This document shows, piece after piece, positions 38,529 to 50,560 of a stretch of 64,000 bases of DNA. Positions within the stretch are counted from its first letter, which is position 1. The number at the start of each line of letters is the position of its first letter. The notes beneath the pieces are model-generated. The model worked only from the letters and a program-made list of their open reading frames with translations, did not search any database and was not told the origin of the DNA. The DNA comes from Serilophus lunatus (Eukaryota > Chordata > Aves > Passeriformes > Eurylaimidae). The stretch lies in the NCBI GenBank assembly GCA_013399895.1, contig VXBA01001020.1, positions 437,072 to 501,071 on the forward strand, in the 5' to 3' direction. A program made the position numbers and the translations under genes.

Positions 38529-38592
38529 GCCACAGGCTGTTTCATGACTTTGGACGAGTCAGCAATTTCTTTGTGCCTCTGTTTAGATACAT
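38529..38592 (+). repeat. MIR-like SINE remnant
   Basis: CAGGCTGTTTCATGACTTTG, GACGAGTCAGCAATTTCT and TTGTGCCTCTGTTTAGATAC align in order with the MIR segment '...ctgtgtgaccttggacaagtcacttaatttctctgtgcctcagtttacc'. Borders are approximate. Confidence 0.5.
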
Positions 38593-41500
38593 GTGGGCAT
38601 GCCTCGATGCTTCTACACAAATGGATCTTCCTGTCCATGACGCTCGGCCTCCGCTCTTTGTAAGGGAAGTGCCTGTCTTCTGCCAAGCACAGTGGACATT
38701 CAGTTTCCAGTAAATACTGCTGTACCTAGCAATACTGTTGTTCACAAAGCTAGGCAGTGGGATTGTACAAAATATTAATAACTTCTCCATCTTTTCCAAT
38801 CTTTTATTAAGCAGTGACTTAGCTTTGTTAGAAATTACCTAAAAGAACTACTTTTTCGCTCTGACAAAAAAAAAGTTTTACTTTCTTAAGCTTTCTGTTT
38901 CAGAGGGAGTGTGGCCAGGACACTGAAGATCCTGAAGTTTGTATTCAATATGACCACAGGCTTGCCATGTGAGAGGTGGCTTCATTATGCTGCACCACTT
39001 TCCTGTATTTCTTTTTCTTCCCTTAGGTTTCATTAGGTGATGGCTCCTTGACATAGAAATAGATGCCAGAGCCCCAGGCAGACTTGACTCTCCCACCTGG
39101 ATGGGTAGGTGGCCTGGGGCTGTATTTTCTGCAGCTAGAAATACTAGAAGTAACAATTTAAGGATAGCTCTCCACGCCAGGCTCACTGCTGGACCTCCCT
39201 CCTGTTGTCATTAGTGCACTGAAAAAAAAGTAGTGCATTTATGGACAGTGCGGTGCACATACACTCGTGTATGTGTGCTCTCTTTCTTTCTCCATGTTTA
39301 ATGTCTGTTTGTTGCTGATGAGAAGTTTCTTGAAGGAGTGTTCTTGCTGTGTTCTTGTAATGGGGCAGAAAAGCTTAAATGTGAGGCGAACTGCTCTTTA
39401 TTTTTCTTTGGCAATTTTGTGGTGAGTGCTGTGGCTGGCGTGTAGACTAAGATGTCACAGGGTGGGAGTAGTTTAAATATAATTGCAGGTCACTGCTCTC
39501 TGCAGCCAGCTCTGTAACATAAATGAGGGATAAAAAGAGTGTTTTTCCCATGGTGTTAGGGGAGAAAGAGGATGCCCCAGTTGCTGACAGTTTGCGCAGG
39601 TCGGAGAGGCAGGGAGTTGTGTTTGGGAATATGAAATAGCCTTTATAGAGAGAGAAGAAAGGAGGAAAGTAGTCAAGCTGCAGAATTCTTTGTGAATTAC
39701 CAAAGCAAATAGGAAATTACTGTCATCCACAAAAGATGGATGTTAGGAAAAGGCCACTCAAACTTCCTAATCAGAAATCTATCTATTTTTAGTTTTGATT
39801 TAAGCGTTGAGACTTGAGGTGGATACACTTTTACTTTTGGAGGACTGAAAATAACGTGTAAATATTTTCCCTGTTCCTAGTAGCATCTCCCACAGGTTGT
39901 CTAAGACAGTTAGTCTCTGTAATGTGATCTGTCTTCCTATCTGGGATCAGCAGAGAGATGTTCAGAGGCTTGAACCTCCTTTCTGGCTACTCTGTTGTCC
40001 GTGTTGAGAATTTCTTCTAGTTTTACCATTTACAGCCTTTGATGCACCTTGTGCATGTTTCCATCACAACCTCACTGCAGAGAGAGCTACTTTTGGTGCC
40101 TGCAGAGCTTGAAGAATTTTTTTTTCTTAAACAAATACGTAGTTTTTGGAAGTGCCATGAATACACAAAATGCAACCATGAAGCCATTTATTTGTAGTTG
40201 AGGTCCAAGATACATTGTAAAGGAAGCTAGAAAATGCACAGTAAAGTAAGAACTGATAAATTCCAGTACTTCAAAGAAAATGTTTCATTTGGGTAGCCGT
40301 TTGGTGTGTACAGTCTTCCAGGCTTATAAACCTCTTCCCAGAATGCCTGTTAAGTTTTAGAAAAAGCGGGACGTTTTCAGGCACAAAAGTTCTTCTTCAG
40401 CTTATCCCCAAACTATTTGTGAGCAAGGGCTTTTTTCGGTTTTATTTGTTTCCCACAAGTACATCTGTTTGGGTTTCTACAAACCTTACATTACATGTAT
40501 TCAAGCAAGACAATGCCATGTCCTAAGACACTCTTACGACTTACCTGCTCTTTACTTAGTGGTCTTACATGCATGTGAAGAAAAGATATTCTCTCCCTAC
40601 AGATAATTTTCTGTTAAGAATGTGTTAAAGTCAACATTTTTGAGTTTTGGATATGAATGGTTTGGCTTCTGAAGCACAGAGTTGCAAACACTCAAGTGTT
40701 ACAATTAATTCCATGAGTGCGTAGGTATCATCATGGTTGCATTCATGTTTTTTAAAAGAACCACAAAATCACATCCAGGTAAAGAAGCTGGTTTCCAGGG
40801 AGTTGAATTCTTGAAAGCCCTAACAACCAGTATCTATTTAGATTAAATTTAATTAAATAGGGCTGCTTTCCCTTAAAGGCTTGATCCTGCTGGAGTCTCT
40901 CTTTTGGTTATTTGTATAAGAAAATGCTAGCCCAAGGTTCCATTTCTGCTCAGGATTCTCTGTCTCATGGGGAGAAAATTAAGATAAATTAAATGGGGTC
41001 AAAAATCTCTTTTCACATATGTCTGATAAATCTGAAATGATTTCACAATACCTTTTCAGCTGAGGTGAATCTGGGATCATAAGAGGGAAGCTGGCAGGGT
41101 GGCTGCATTCATACTGCTGCAACAAGGTGCTGAGATACTACAGTGTTGAATATCACAGAAAATGCTTTGGGTCGTTTGGGGTTTTTTTTAACTGAAAAAA
41201 AAGCAAGTATGTCCTGGGATTTAAAACTCCAGTGGATTCCTGTGCATCTCTAGGAACGGAGGGAGACTGAAGAAGTAACTCCAGATGGGAAGCTGCATTA
41301 GAAGCATGGAGTGTCTATCTGAAAAGAGACACCTGGGCAAGTGAAGATACTAATAAATAAGCATCCTGGGCTTTGAGCTCTGTGAGTCCTTGTAAGAGAA
41401 CAGTTGGAAAACCTTAAGTGAGGGTGTCTTTCTTGTACACAGCTGACCAAGTGTGTTGCTTACAGTTACCATGTGTCAAGATGTTTCTTGCTCATTAGTT

Positions 41501-43270
41501 TTACACTGATGGAAAGCAACTTTAAATCACTCTTTAGAGGAATCCACCGTGAGGCACACCAGCTGTGTGCCAGATGAAGGAGTTGTAAAGTCATGTTGGA
41601 CAGTCAAGAATATACCAGAGAGAGAGATTTAAAGTCATGAGAAAGATAATTACTTTGCACTCAGAGATTAGCCATAGGAATGGAAAGGGAAGAGTTATAC
41701 TCTGCATTTGTTAGATTTCCTGCCATCTCTCTGTCCCATTCACACATGCACACACATGCACGCAGATGAATTTACTGTCATGGTGTCAGGTTAGCCAGGA
41801 CTGCCAGCATGGAAAAAATCCTTATGGGATATATTTGCTCGTTATAAAGGTGTAAAAACATTCCCCTTCTCTCATGATTATTTCTAAAATGCAGGTCTGG
41901 GGCTGAAGCAGACAGTGGGCAGCATGTCTCTGGTGGTAGTGAGGAAGGTAATGGCACAGGGCCCTCCTCAGGCCAGAAGAAAGCATGACTGAGAAACCAA
42001 GAATGGATCAGGTCATCACAACTAATTGCTCAGGGCAAGTTCAAGGCCTATACCAACAGCTCTTTGCATTTCTGTAAATTCACCAGGCTACTTTACCAGC
42101 TCTGATGAGATGGAGGTACTAAGCCATCTTGTTGAGAGACTTCTTGAAATATGTTATGGCTATTGTCACAAGTGCTCCGGCCCCTTCAGACCAGAGCCTG
42201 GTGCTCTCTCCCTTCACAGCTGTCTCCTGTTCCTTACTGCTCCTTCCAGCTTCTCTGGGTTCTCCTTAGCATTATTTCAGTGCTGCTTTCCTTTCTTTCA
42301 GACCAAATTATTAGTGTTTTTACGCACTAACATTGTGCTTGCAGACACTGGGGCACACTGGTTGTGTGGGAATTTATGAACTTATGAGATGTAGAATTTG
42401 TCTGGCTCTCAGGGCAGAGTCCTGGCCTTGCTGAGCATGACTCCCAGCTTGCACAGCTGGAAGTTTTGGAACGGCTCAGATGTCGCCCAGGTCAGAAAGC
42501 CAACCTGAAGAGTTCTCAGTCATGGTCACTGTTTATATTACCTTTGGACACCGTCTCAGGCAAAAGCCCTCAAATGAACACTGCCAAGAGTAAAAAGAAA
42601 TGAAATTGCTTTTCACATCCAAAATATCTGTTATACACACCACCTTGTATTTTCTTAAGTGACACAGGCACCTCAAATATGTTCACTAGATATATCAGGA
42701 AAATGTTGTCAATTAAATGCTTCTGCTTAAAATAATAGGGATTTTTTTCCTAGTGGAAATCCTTTGAACCTCTTCTAAAAAGCCAACAGCAAATGCTGTA
42801 ATGTTGACACCCTGCTTCCAGAAAGGCAGCAGATGAGGTGTAGAGTTTGCACTGCATATAATCACTTCTAGTGTAACAAAACTCTCCTTTTTGTCATTGA
42901 TTTGAGTTTGGTATTTTTAAGTCATCCTATCTAATTGGAAGTATCTCTACAGGAAATTTCTTTCTGCCCATTTGTCAGGGCCTTACCATTGAAGCTGCAA
43001 ACATTGCTGCTGCCTGCCAATGGGAATTATAGTCCTATGAAGTCTCCATAATATGACCATATTACTTACCCCCCTTCCTCCCTTTTATCTAGCTCTGTGC
43101 ATGGATAGACCTTTAGGAAAGTTATAATTTGGATGTGAAACAATTATCCTAAAACAGTTAGCCAGAGCAGAGTGGACACACAAATTTATCTTCTCTCTCT
43201 CCCTTTTGGTGAAGAACATCTATCTTCCATGACCTCTTGATTACTGAAGCCTTCAAAATATATTCTTTGG
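38593..43270. other. Unique non-coding DNA, no gene seen
   Basis: About 4.7 kb of unique sequence. It includes a GC-rich inverted repeat at 39070-39121, short T and A runs, and a CACATGCACACACATGCACGC stretch at about 41743-41763. A 117-codon frame at 42026-42379 is unrecognised. No exon or RNA gene is supported. Confidence 0.55.
39070..39121. repeat. GC-rich inverted repeat, 10-bp arms
   Basis: AGCCCCAGGC at 39070-39079 pairs exactly with GCCTGGGGCT at 39112-39121. An inner CACCT/AGGTG pair extends the right-hand stem. This gives a plausible bulged hairpin of about 52 bases. Confidence 0.75.
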
Positions 43271-43445
43271 TCTGTGACACAGTGGTCGGTGCAGGGCTGA
43301 GCATTAAATATCACCCTCTGTGATTAATTGGAAGTTAATTAAATCTATCACTGAAACAATGAGAAGGCAATGATCTATGTAATCATTGAAATAGTAAATG
43401 AAATGATGTAAGGGCGCTCCATTTCGCTTATTGACAGTGATGGAG
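43271..43445. promoter_or_regulatory. Candidate enhancer-like block with paired TAATT sites
   Basis: TTAATT at 43324-43329 and TTAATTAA at 43335-43342 lie 11 bp apart, about one helical turn. A repeat-free context surrounds them and includes GCATTAAATATCACC upstream and TAAGGGCGCTCCATTTCGC downstream. Closely phased TAATT cores are typical of homeodomain-bound enhancers. Conservation was not tested. Confidence 0.3.
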
Positions 43446-44211
43446 GGGTGCCCAGGCCCTGCTGCTCAGCTGTGTTTTCTGCCTGACCACACCAGCCTGT
43501 TCAGGCAGACACAAACTTTCCAATGAACCAAGGGGTAAAACAGAGCTAATGGTGGGCTACTGGGCACCGCTTTTCTTTTCCCTTTGCCACCTTCATATGC
43601 TGCTTAAAAGGCCTCTAAGAAAGCTCTGGTGTTTTGGGTGTGCAGTGTGAGTGGTGTACCAAAATGGCAATCCCAAGGGACAAAGCCTTTCAGTACTGTG
43701 TGTGGATCAGGATGTTTTCAGTGTGAATGAAAATGTTGGTGCTGAGGTTGTTTGGTAAGTAGTGACATGGCATTTAGTATTTTACATTTTAACAATAGTT
43801 TTTACACGAATCTATAGTTTTTCAATAGCTCTGAAACAGTTGCTGTTTATCCCATCCTAGCAAGAGATACTGAGCATGTGATTTTCTTCCTGTTAAATTC
43901 TTGTTCATAGATTCTTAAACAGTATAAGCAGTGAAGAATCCTAGAAAATACAGCTGGAAACCATGCTATATATTGTAGATAGTACTCAGCCAATTTCTCT
44001 GAGTGTATTTTGGTGTATCTTTTGGACTCTTTAAGGAAGAAATATGATAACTTCTTATGTACCACTTTTCTCTGCCTGCTTTTCTGCTCCAGACCTCTAA
44101 TTCCACTTGTGCTGTAACCCTTGGCTTTACCAGGTTTCAGTCTTTCAGAAGCATAAAGCAGCTCCCCACAAAGGCTAAGACATGTACTGTAAAGCATAGT
44201 CCAGAGAATAG
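43446..44211. other. Unique non-coding DNA, no gene seen
   Basis: Unique sequence leading to a CR1 copy. The minus-strand frame of 116 codons (43847-44197) resembles no family I know. Confidence 0.5.
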
Positions 44212-44431
44212 CATATTAGATTGGATATTGGGAAAATTTCTACACTGAAAGGGTGGTCAAGTATTGGAAAAGGCTGCCCAGAGAAGCAGTGCAATCACCA
44301 TTCCTGGAAGTTCAAAACGTCTGTGGATGTGGCATTTGAGGATTTGGTTTAGTGGTGAACGTGGCAATGCTGGCCAAATCATTGGACTTGGTGATCCTAG
44401 GGGCCTTTTCCCACTGAAATCAGTCTGTGAA
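44212..44431 (+). mobile_element. CR1 LINE 3' end
   Basis: A plus-strand, 5'-truncated CR1 tail. Landmarks in order are ATTAGATTGGATATTGGGAA, CTGAAAGGGTGGTCAAG, GGCTGCCCAGAGAAGC, CCATTCCTGGAAGTTC, a degraded 'ttgaggatttggtttagtgg', GGACTTGGTGATCCTAGGGG and a decayed 3' repeat (CAGTCTGTG). It is more diverged than the 13.35 kb copy. The 64-codon open frame over it is a chance reading. Confidence 0.9.
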
Positions 44432-47400
44432 ATCAACTGCTATCCAAAGAGTTTGTAAGCAAAGTAGTGCAAGGTTCTCATCTCCCCAGGAGCAGCTCAA
44501 TCCCAACTAAGTCACACTCAGATCCCCAGACCTCATCTCTTCCGTGGGTAGGATGTTTTATTCCTTCCAGCAGTGTTTTCCACAAGAAAAATCAATGGCA
44601 ATGCATCCAATGAGTGAAAAGGCTTTTTGAAGTCCGTGACTCATTTGGGAAGGAAAATATATCATAATTTTCTTTTCTTGCCTTCCTGATTCTGCATCTT
44701 CCATTTTCAATGTTCTTTTCTTACAGATAACCAGAGGTGATGTCTAATTTGTTTGATTAAATGAAAACTAAATCCAGCACTAAGCAATAGTTACTGACTA
44801 AGCAGAAGGGAACTGTTATTTATCATGAGAGCTGTAAGAGAGCCCTTTCTATGTGGCCTACTCACTAACAGCAATAAATTAGTAACCTTATGTTATCCTG
44901 ATAACTAAATGAGGTTCCAGGCACTCACTCAAACCACTGTGATCAGGAGGTAGTCTGTAGCTTTGGATTTTTTTATCTTTGTCTTTCTTTAACCAATACA
45001 GGAATTATTTCTGAGATGATCAAAGGGAAACAGTGTGTGTTTGAGAAATACTTAAAATTCTTGGTCCTCACTTGAGAAAATCATGGCCTTTTTTTCTCTG
45101 TAGGTGATCGATATATGGAAGATCTGTGTTTCAAATTGCAAAACTCAGCTTTACTAATTTTATTTTCTTGCCAGAACACATCAGGTTGGTTTGGCCTACA
45201 GATCTGAGAGGCATCTTGTGGGAAACTGCATTTCCTGCCCTAGGTGAGCTCACATGCAAGGCGCCTACCATCTGAAAGGGGAGCTGGAGGCTCTGTGGGT
45301 GAGGTGGGCAGTGGTGGACTGTCTGAGCTGACATGTCCTGCCAGGCACTGGGACAGGCTGTGCAACTGCTTCTGTCAGCAAAGAAAACAGCTGGAATGAC
45401 AAATCAGACCCAGCCCAGCCAGATGACAGTGCTAGCTTTGCTTTTTTGTCACATCTGCACTTTGGTCCCCAAGACAAAGCTTCTGGGAAAAATGAACCCA
45501 AATTCCTGGGTGAAGAATCATTCAGATCACGTTTAATATTCAAGGTCAAGTTCCTACCATTTATTATTTATTGAGCTCTGTGAGCTTGCTCAGCAGCACA
45601 CAATACATAAAGACACAGACTATCATAATGGATATGCAATCTAAATTTCCCAGTGTAAGATAGATATTGGTACATATTATACCTGGTAGTTAGGTCACAG
45701 TCTGGTCTCAGAACAATGCAGAGGTTTTTTTAAAAGCTTCTTCCATTAGTAGTCCATTAGAATGGCATAAACTTTTTAGATTTGAACAATTAATCCCCCT
45801 AAAAATATTCAGAGGGATACATTGAATATTTTAAATACATTTAGTACACGTGGAAAATGCTGACCTGACATAACTATGTATCTATGTCTTCCTAGCCACA
45901 GAACACTAACAGTAGGGAGTCTAAAGAAGTGATTTCATGTTTTCTGCAGCAAGGCAATCAGCTTAAAACCACTGCTACACAAGATTCCCAGCTCCAGCTT
46001 CAGTGTGGTGTCAGAGCCAGAGCAAGTGTCAGGATAAGAGGCTGATGCCACTGGCACAGGGCAAATAGACTTTGCAGGGCTTCTCTTGAGGTCTGATGGC
46101 TGAGCCTGCCTCAGCTTCATGTGTTTCCAGAAAAAAAAGCCTGTTATCATGGGTTAGTCACTGTTTTCACGAAGGGACCCCAAAATAACATCCCACCAGC
46201 CTCCTGCTGTAAATCTGACCATTTCCATGGAAAACAATGACAATCTAGCAGTGCAGGCGAAGGGAGCTTTCCTGGTAGCCCTCTGGATCTGCTCTCTTGT
46301 TAGGATGAGGTAGTAAGACGAAGCTCATTTTAGCAAAACAGCTGTCACAACAGAATCCAAGAAGATATGAATCGCAAGAAGTCTTGGAGGGCTGAACTTC
46401 AGTCCTTACAGGAGAAACATGCCATGAGACTTTACTGAAGAGTAAAATGAAACAACCCAGGTGGGCATGGAAAAGAAAATAATCATCTGAAAAATGAGAA
46501 AACAGGGAAAAAAATGCTTTTGAAATGGCAGTAAAATCGGTAATGCCACCAGATGTGGTTTCTCTGTGCAGGAAGCAATCAGGAGATCCCTGTCACCATG
46601 CAAGGGACTCTTCCTAATGCAATGCATGTGCAGCCTCAGGGAGCTCCCTCGTGTAGCCTTTCACAGGATGGCAGACGCAAATACTTTATTGTACTGTTAT
46701 TTCTCTGGGTAAATAGACTGTTATTTGATTTTTGGTTCCAAGAGCAAGCTTTTGACTTCTATTATTAGTGTCTGTTAGAGCTGCGTGCTTGGAAGGAGTG
46801 TGTTCCTGCATTTACTTCTGTGCAAGCCCGCACTGAAGGGACAGGTATGTGCCTCTGTGTTAGTGAAGCTGTGGTCTGTTTTCCCTTTTTTGCCCCATAC
46901 AATGCTCTGAAGTTAGGCCACAGAAGCTTTTCATGCCAAGTCAGAACCCAAGTCACCAATGAGGAAACATGACATTTTCTAATTTGCACTTTGCACTTTT
47001 TTGAATGGCAGACTACTCCTTAATTTTCCATCGATCCTGCTGCTTGCAGAGCTTCTTCTGTGCTGTTTCAAGAAGCCAGCACAATCAGGGACATTGCTGG
47101 CAATTCCACAGAATAGATGCATGGAGGTTGGGGGCAGAATAAGAGCTGAAGGTGTCACTTTTATTTTGTGAGGAGCTTGGACATAATTTCTCAGCACTGG
47201 ATTTTTTTCCAGTAAGTTAGCTCCCTGATGACTTTACAGTGGAAGCATATACCCTTCATACTCATTTTGAGTTGAGGTATGGGTTTGGTAAGAGCCATGT
47301 TTTCCTTTCTATTCAGAGCCATGATCAGTTCTCTGTTCTAAGCACTGTTCAGCTGCACTCTTGGTCCCTGGCAAAGGCAGAGTGGTTTCAATGGCACTTG

Positions 47401-48119
47401 AGTTTATGTTTAAAGACAAGTATATCTGAGGCTTTCAGAAATACCAGTTATATTTTGGTGTCCCTTAGAATACTGCCAGGACATCACATGGAAATTTGGA
47501 ACTCCTATACTAAGGGAGAACTGGTTTCTTTAACATGAGAATAGGTGCAGGCAGCTAATTTTTAATACGTAAGATAAATAGGCAAATATATGGAAATCCA
47601 GCTTTACACTTGGTGGTATTTCTGTTCAAAGCTACATGCCCTCAGCTCATTTTCTTAGTTACATACCACATGAGAGAAAGACTTTCTATTCTCTAGGGTT
47701 TTCTCTGTGTTTGAAGGGCTTTTTGTGTAGAGAGCAACTCGTGAGGGTATTTCCCATCTTTCCAACTGTGGGAGCTACCACAACTGCTAAGGAGCATCTT
47801 TAGCAACAGTGTCACTTCCCTAACAACAAAACACTATGGTGAGAATTTACTGTAATTAAGCTGCTTCTGCAGAAGAAATCTGAAACACTTAAGGAAGTCA
47901 CAAGAAAGCAGAACAAAATTTTCTCTTTTGCCTCTCCCCCACTACCTGGAAATGTTTTGCCAGTTTTTCTGAAGATATATCCGTCACCAGCCCTGCACAT
48001 CCGCTGAATACTTTGTGGATTTAAAAAAAAAAAAAACAACACCTCATCATTCCCATAGGCCTTCCAGCCCTTTCTTGTTTCTAATTTCAAAGGCCCTTTT
48101 GAGTGGGAAACAAAAGGTT
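44432..48119. other. Unique non-coding DNA, no gene seen
   Basis: About 3.7 kb of unique sequence. The open frames are short and overlap on both strands (for example 45131-45549, 45935-46150 and 46979-47197). An A-run occurs near 48022-48036. No exon is recognised. Confidence 0.55.
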
Positions 48120-48475
48120 AATTTTCTCCAGCTTGCCCAGGCTGACTTAATGTAACAGAAGGCAGCAAATTGTATTGATTTAGTGACATGCAACTGTCCA
48201 GAAAGAGCTATTTATACATTATTCAGGACAAACACTGTCATAATGGACAAACAGCAGCAGCATCTGGGATGTTAATGTCTACAAATAAGATTATTCTTTG
48301 AAAGGATTAGGACGAAGCATTTTGTGTAATTAGATTTCTCAGTTTTAGGAATGAATTGCCTTTTAGCAGTAAAAGCTGTCACTGAGGGAGCCATTAGCTC
48401 CTTATAACTGAATTAAATGCATAATTAGTGACATGATCGCATTAGGATTTGTTTCATTTTTAACTAATCTGGGGT
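48120..48475. promoter_or_regulatory. Candidate enhancer: TAAT-rich block next to a CpG island
   Basis: A repeat-free AT-rich block with TAATTAG at 48327-48333 and again at 48422-48428, CCATTAGC near 48392, and CTGTCATAATGGACAAAC near 48236-48252. Homeodomain-type cores are dense, and no competing open frame or repeat is present. It directly abuts the CpG-rich island to its right. Function is inferred from motif density only. Confidence 0.35.
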
Positions 48476-48735
48476 GTGTGGGGGGGGTGGTCTTTCCAGG
48501 TCACCACAGCCCACCTCGGCAGGGCCCGGCCTCAGCTGGCGTGCTGGAGTTGGGAAAAGTCAGGCGCGTGTGAACGGGAGCCGGGGCCTCGCCACGGCGC
48601 TCACGGGGCTATTCATCACTGGGTGGTGGGTGACAGTGACTGATGGGCTCGGCCTGGGCCTGGCACTTTACCAGTGCAAGAATCATACGAGCCAGGGAGC
48701 AGAATGACAGCTGGAGCGCCGTGTCAAGTGGTGTA
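48476..48735. promoter_or_regulatory. Small isolated CpG-rich island
   Basis: Composition changes abruptly from AT-rich to GC-rich after a run of G (48480-48487). At least a dozen CpG dinucleotides fall between about 48517 and 48650 (for example CAGGCGCGTGTGAACGGGAG and CTCGCCACGGCGCTCACGG). CpG is otherwise rare in the window. A 77-codon plus-strand frame crosses it but resembles no protein. It could be an orphan CpG island acting as an enhancer, an alternative promoter, or the start of an unannotated non-coding transcript. No TATA box or splice donor stands out. Confidence 0.45.
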
Positions 48736-48960
48736 GAGACCAGAGCTATTAATAATCTGTGCCACATGATCTGCGCCGCCAGAAAACAATGATTTAGACA
48801 TTGGTTAGAATAAAGATTTCACATTTAGTATGGAGGGACTAGCCTAGCACCAGAGGAATAAATCGCTATTCAATCAGCATGTATGAAAATAAGGCAATGA
48901 ATACATTAAGGGTTAGCAAAAAGGAGGGGAGCGCCCAAGCCCCAGCCCAACATGAATACT
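48736..48960. promoter_or_regulatory. Candidate conserved non-coding block, right flank of CpG island
   Basis: Contains AGCTATTAATAATC (about 48745-48758), an AACAATG SOX-type core at 48785-48791 and ATTGG nearby, then ATAAATCGCTATTCAATC. It is repeat-free and, with the left flank, makes a symmetrical AT-rich frame around the CpG island. Inferred only. Confidence 0.3.
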
Positions 48961-49212
48961 GTTAATCAGTACTTCCTCCGGCTTCCGTGAAACCTTCTAG
49001 TGATGGCAGAAAGTGGTGCTGGAAGAGCCACTCTTGAAGCTCTCTGGTCTATTACAAATAAAACCATAAAGAAATCATGGAGGCTCCAAAATTTAGCACA
49101 CCGTCCTCCTGGTCCCGATAAACACAACTGCTGCAGCTGTGTCAGGTCGTACCCCTTCCATCTCAAAGAAGAACAACAGAAGCCTTACGCCAAGGAAACC
49201 CTTCCTGCACCC
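48961..49212. other. Unique sequence upstream of CR1, no gene seen
   Basis: An open frame starting near 49000 runs into the CR1 at 49213 and is best explained as chance plus repeat. No exon is recognised. Confidence 0.5.
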
Positions 49213-49465
49213 ACTCTCCTGGGGAAACTGGCTGCTTATGGCTTGGATGGGTGTATTGTCGGCTGAGTTGGAAACTGGCTGGATGGCCAGGCCCAGAGAG
49301 TGATGGTGAATGGAGTTACATCTGTCTAGTGAATTGTCACTAATGGTGCTTCCCAGGGCCAGCCCTATTTAGTATCTTTATCAATGATTTGGATGATGGG
49401 ATCAAGTGCTCCCTCAGTCATTTTGCAGGTGACTCACTCTCCAGAAAAGTTGCAGAGGGAAACCT
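49213..49465 (+). mobile_element. CR1 LINE, internal reverse transcriptase fragment
   Basis: This plus-strand fragment covers part of the CR1 ORF2 reverse transcriptase rather than the usual 3' end. In frame it reads LLGKLAAYGLDG, then after a stop at 49264-49266 GNWLDGQAQRVMVNGV. After another stop at 49327-49329 and frame slips it resembles the GxPQGSxLGPxLF block and the 'FINDLDDGI' block. The catalytic box expected in the 'ttgcaggtgactca' region reads FAGD rather than FADD. The piece is dead, lacks both ends of the element, and grades into unrecognisable sequence after about 49465. Confidence 0.92.
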
Positions 49466-50220
49466 TTCCACTGTAGCAAGGGTCAGCCATAAAAGTGGGA
49501 AGGCTTGGCAGAAGGTTTGCAGCCACTAGATTTCTGTTTCTGTAGTTCTGCTTCACCGGCTTTTGTAATAGTTTGAACTGCGGTATAAAGCAGAGTTTCT
49601 GAATGACATGTCTGAGGGTTTTGTCCTCAGTTCTACCTCTCCTCTGTCACTTAAATACCAATAATGAGGCTATTTAACCTATTGTACATATTTCCTGTGC
49701 CTTTTGATTGTTATATACTTCCTCCAAATACTAGGTTTTGCCAGGATGATTTAGGTATTCCTCACTACTCGATAGTGACTTTGTGGATATCATCATCTGG
49801 ATTTCTATGTCACAGTTTATGATGTTATCATTGGTGTCAGACAGGATCTTACTGAGGACCAGCTATTCATTACCTCAGGTGTTGACTGCCGAAAAAATAC
49901 GGTCCCTGCTGGAAAGAATATAACATCTTATTCCTTTGTATTCCTCATCATTCGTCAGGGAGTGTGATTTTAGGGTGTAATGCATATATGAAAATTGACA
50001 GAGTGTAGCCAGCATGAAAATGGGAGGTCAGAGTAAGCCTCAGAAGTGGTTGGAGGAGCAGCAGAGCAGAGCTTAGTAAGGCCAAGCAGGTGTAGGGACA
50101 CCTCAGCTGCTCCTGTTCCCCATATTTGACTGTCATTAAGGGTCTTTCAGTGTCCCACATGCTTTGGCTTCTTTTTTTTCTTTTTGTCTTTATTGTTTTC
50201 TTGCAACTGCTTTCACCAGC
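49466..50220. other. Unique non-coding DNA, no gene seen
   Basis: The first 40 bases may be further degraded CR1. The rest is unique, with a T-rich run near 50172-50190. No exon is recognised. Confidence 0.5.
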
Positions 50221-50560
50221 CCTGAATCAAATGCTTAAGTGAGTGATAATAACTCATCCCCTGGTGGGATTTGCTGCTTGTGTTTTGTACAATTATAAAT
50301 TGTATAATCTGAGCTCTCACAGCCAGAGCTTAATATATTTGACTTTATTGCTTTTTGTTTTATGGAAATAAATTACTGCTTACATTCTGACATTTAAATT
50401 AAAGGATCTGCACTAAATCTTGTGTGCCACAATAAGAAATTAAGAGAGCTTTCCCTGCTAAACAAGGAGAGCTGGAAGCCCAAGTCTATCAAATACTCAG
50501 GTCCAATTAAACGATTTTCCAAAGGTATGTTTGATCCATTCTCTGCCCCAGTACTAGTCA
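50221..50560. other. Candidate conserved non-coding block
   Basis: Repeat-free AT-rich sequence with a short perfect inverted repeat at 50288-50304 (TACAATT, ATA, AATTGTA). It also has GGAAATAAATTACTGC and CCAATTAAACGATTTTCC. Two opposed open frames of about 123-125 codons begin inside it and resemble no protein. Proposed from composition only. Confidence 0.25.

Noticed and set aside
44264..44458. 64-codon plus-strand frame
   Set aside because: It overlaps the CR1 3' tail, which has no coding role here.
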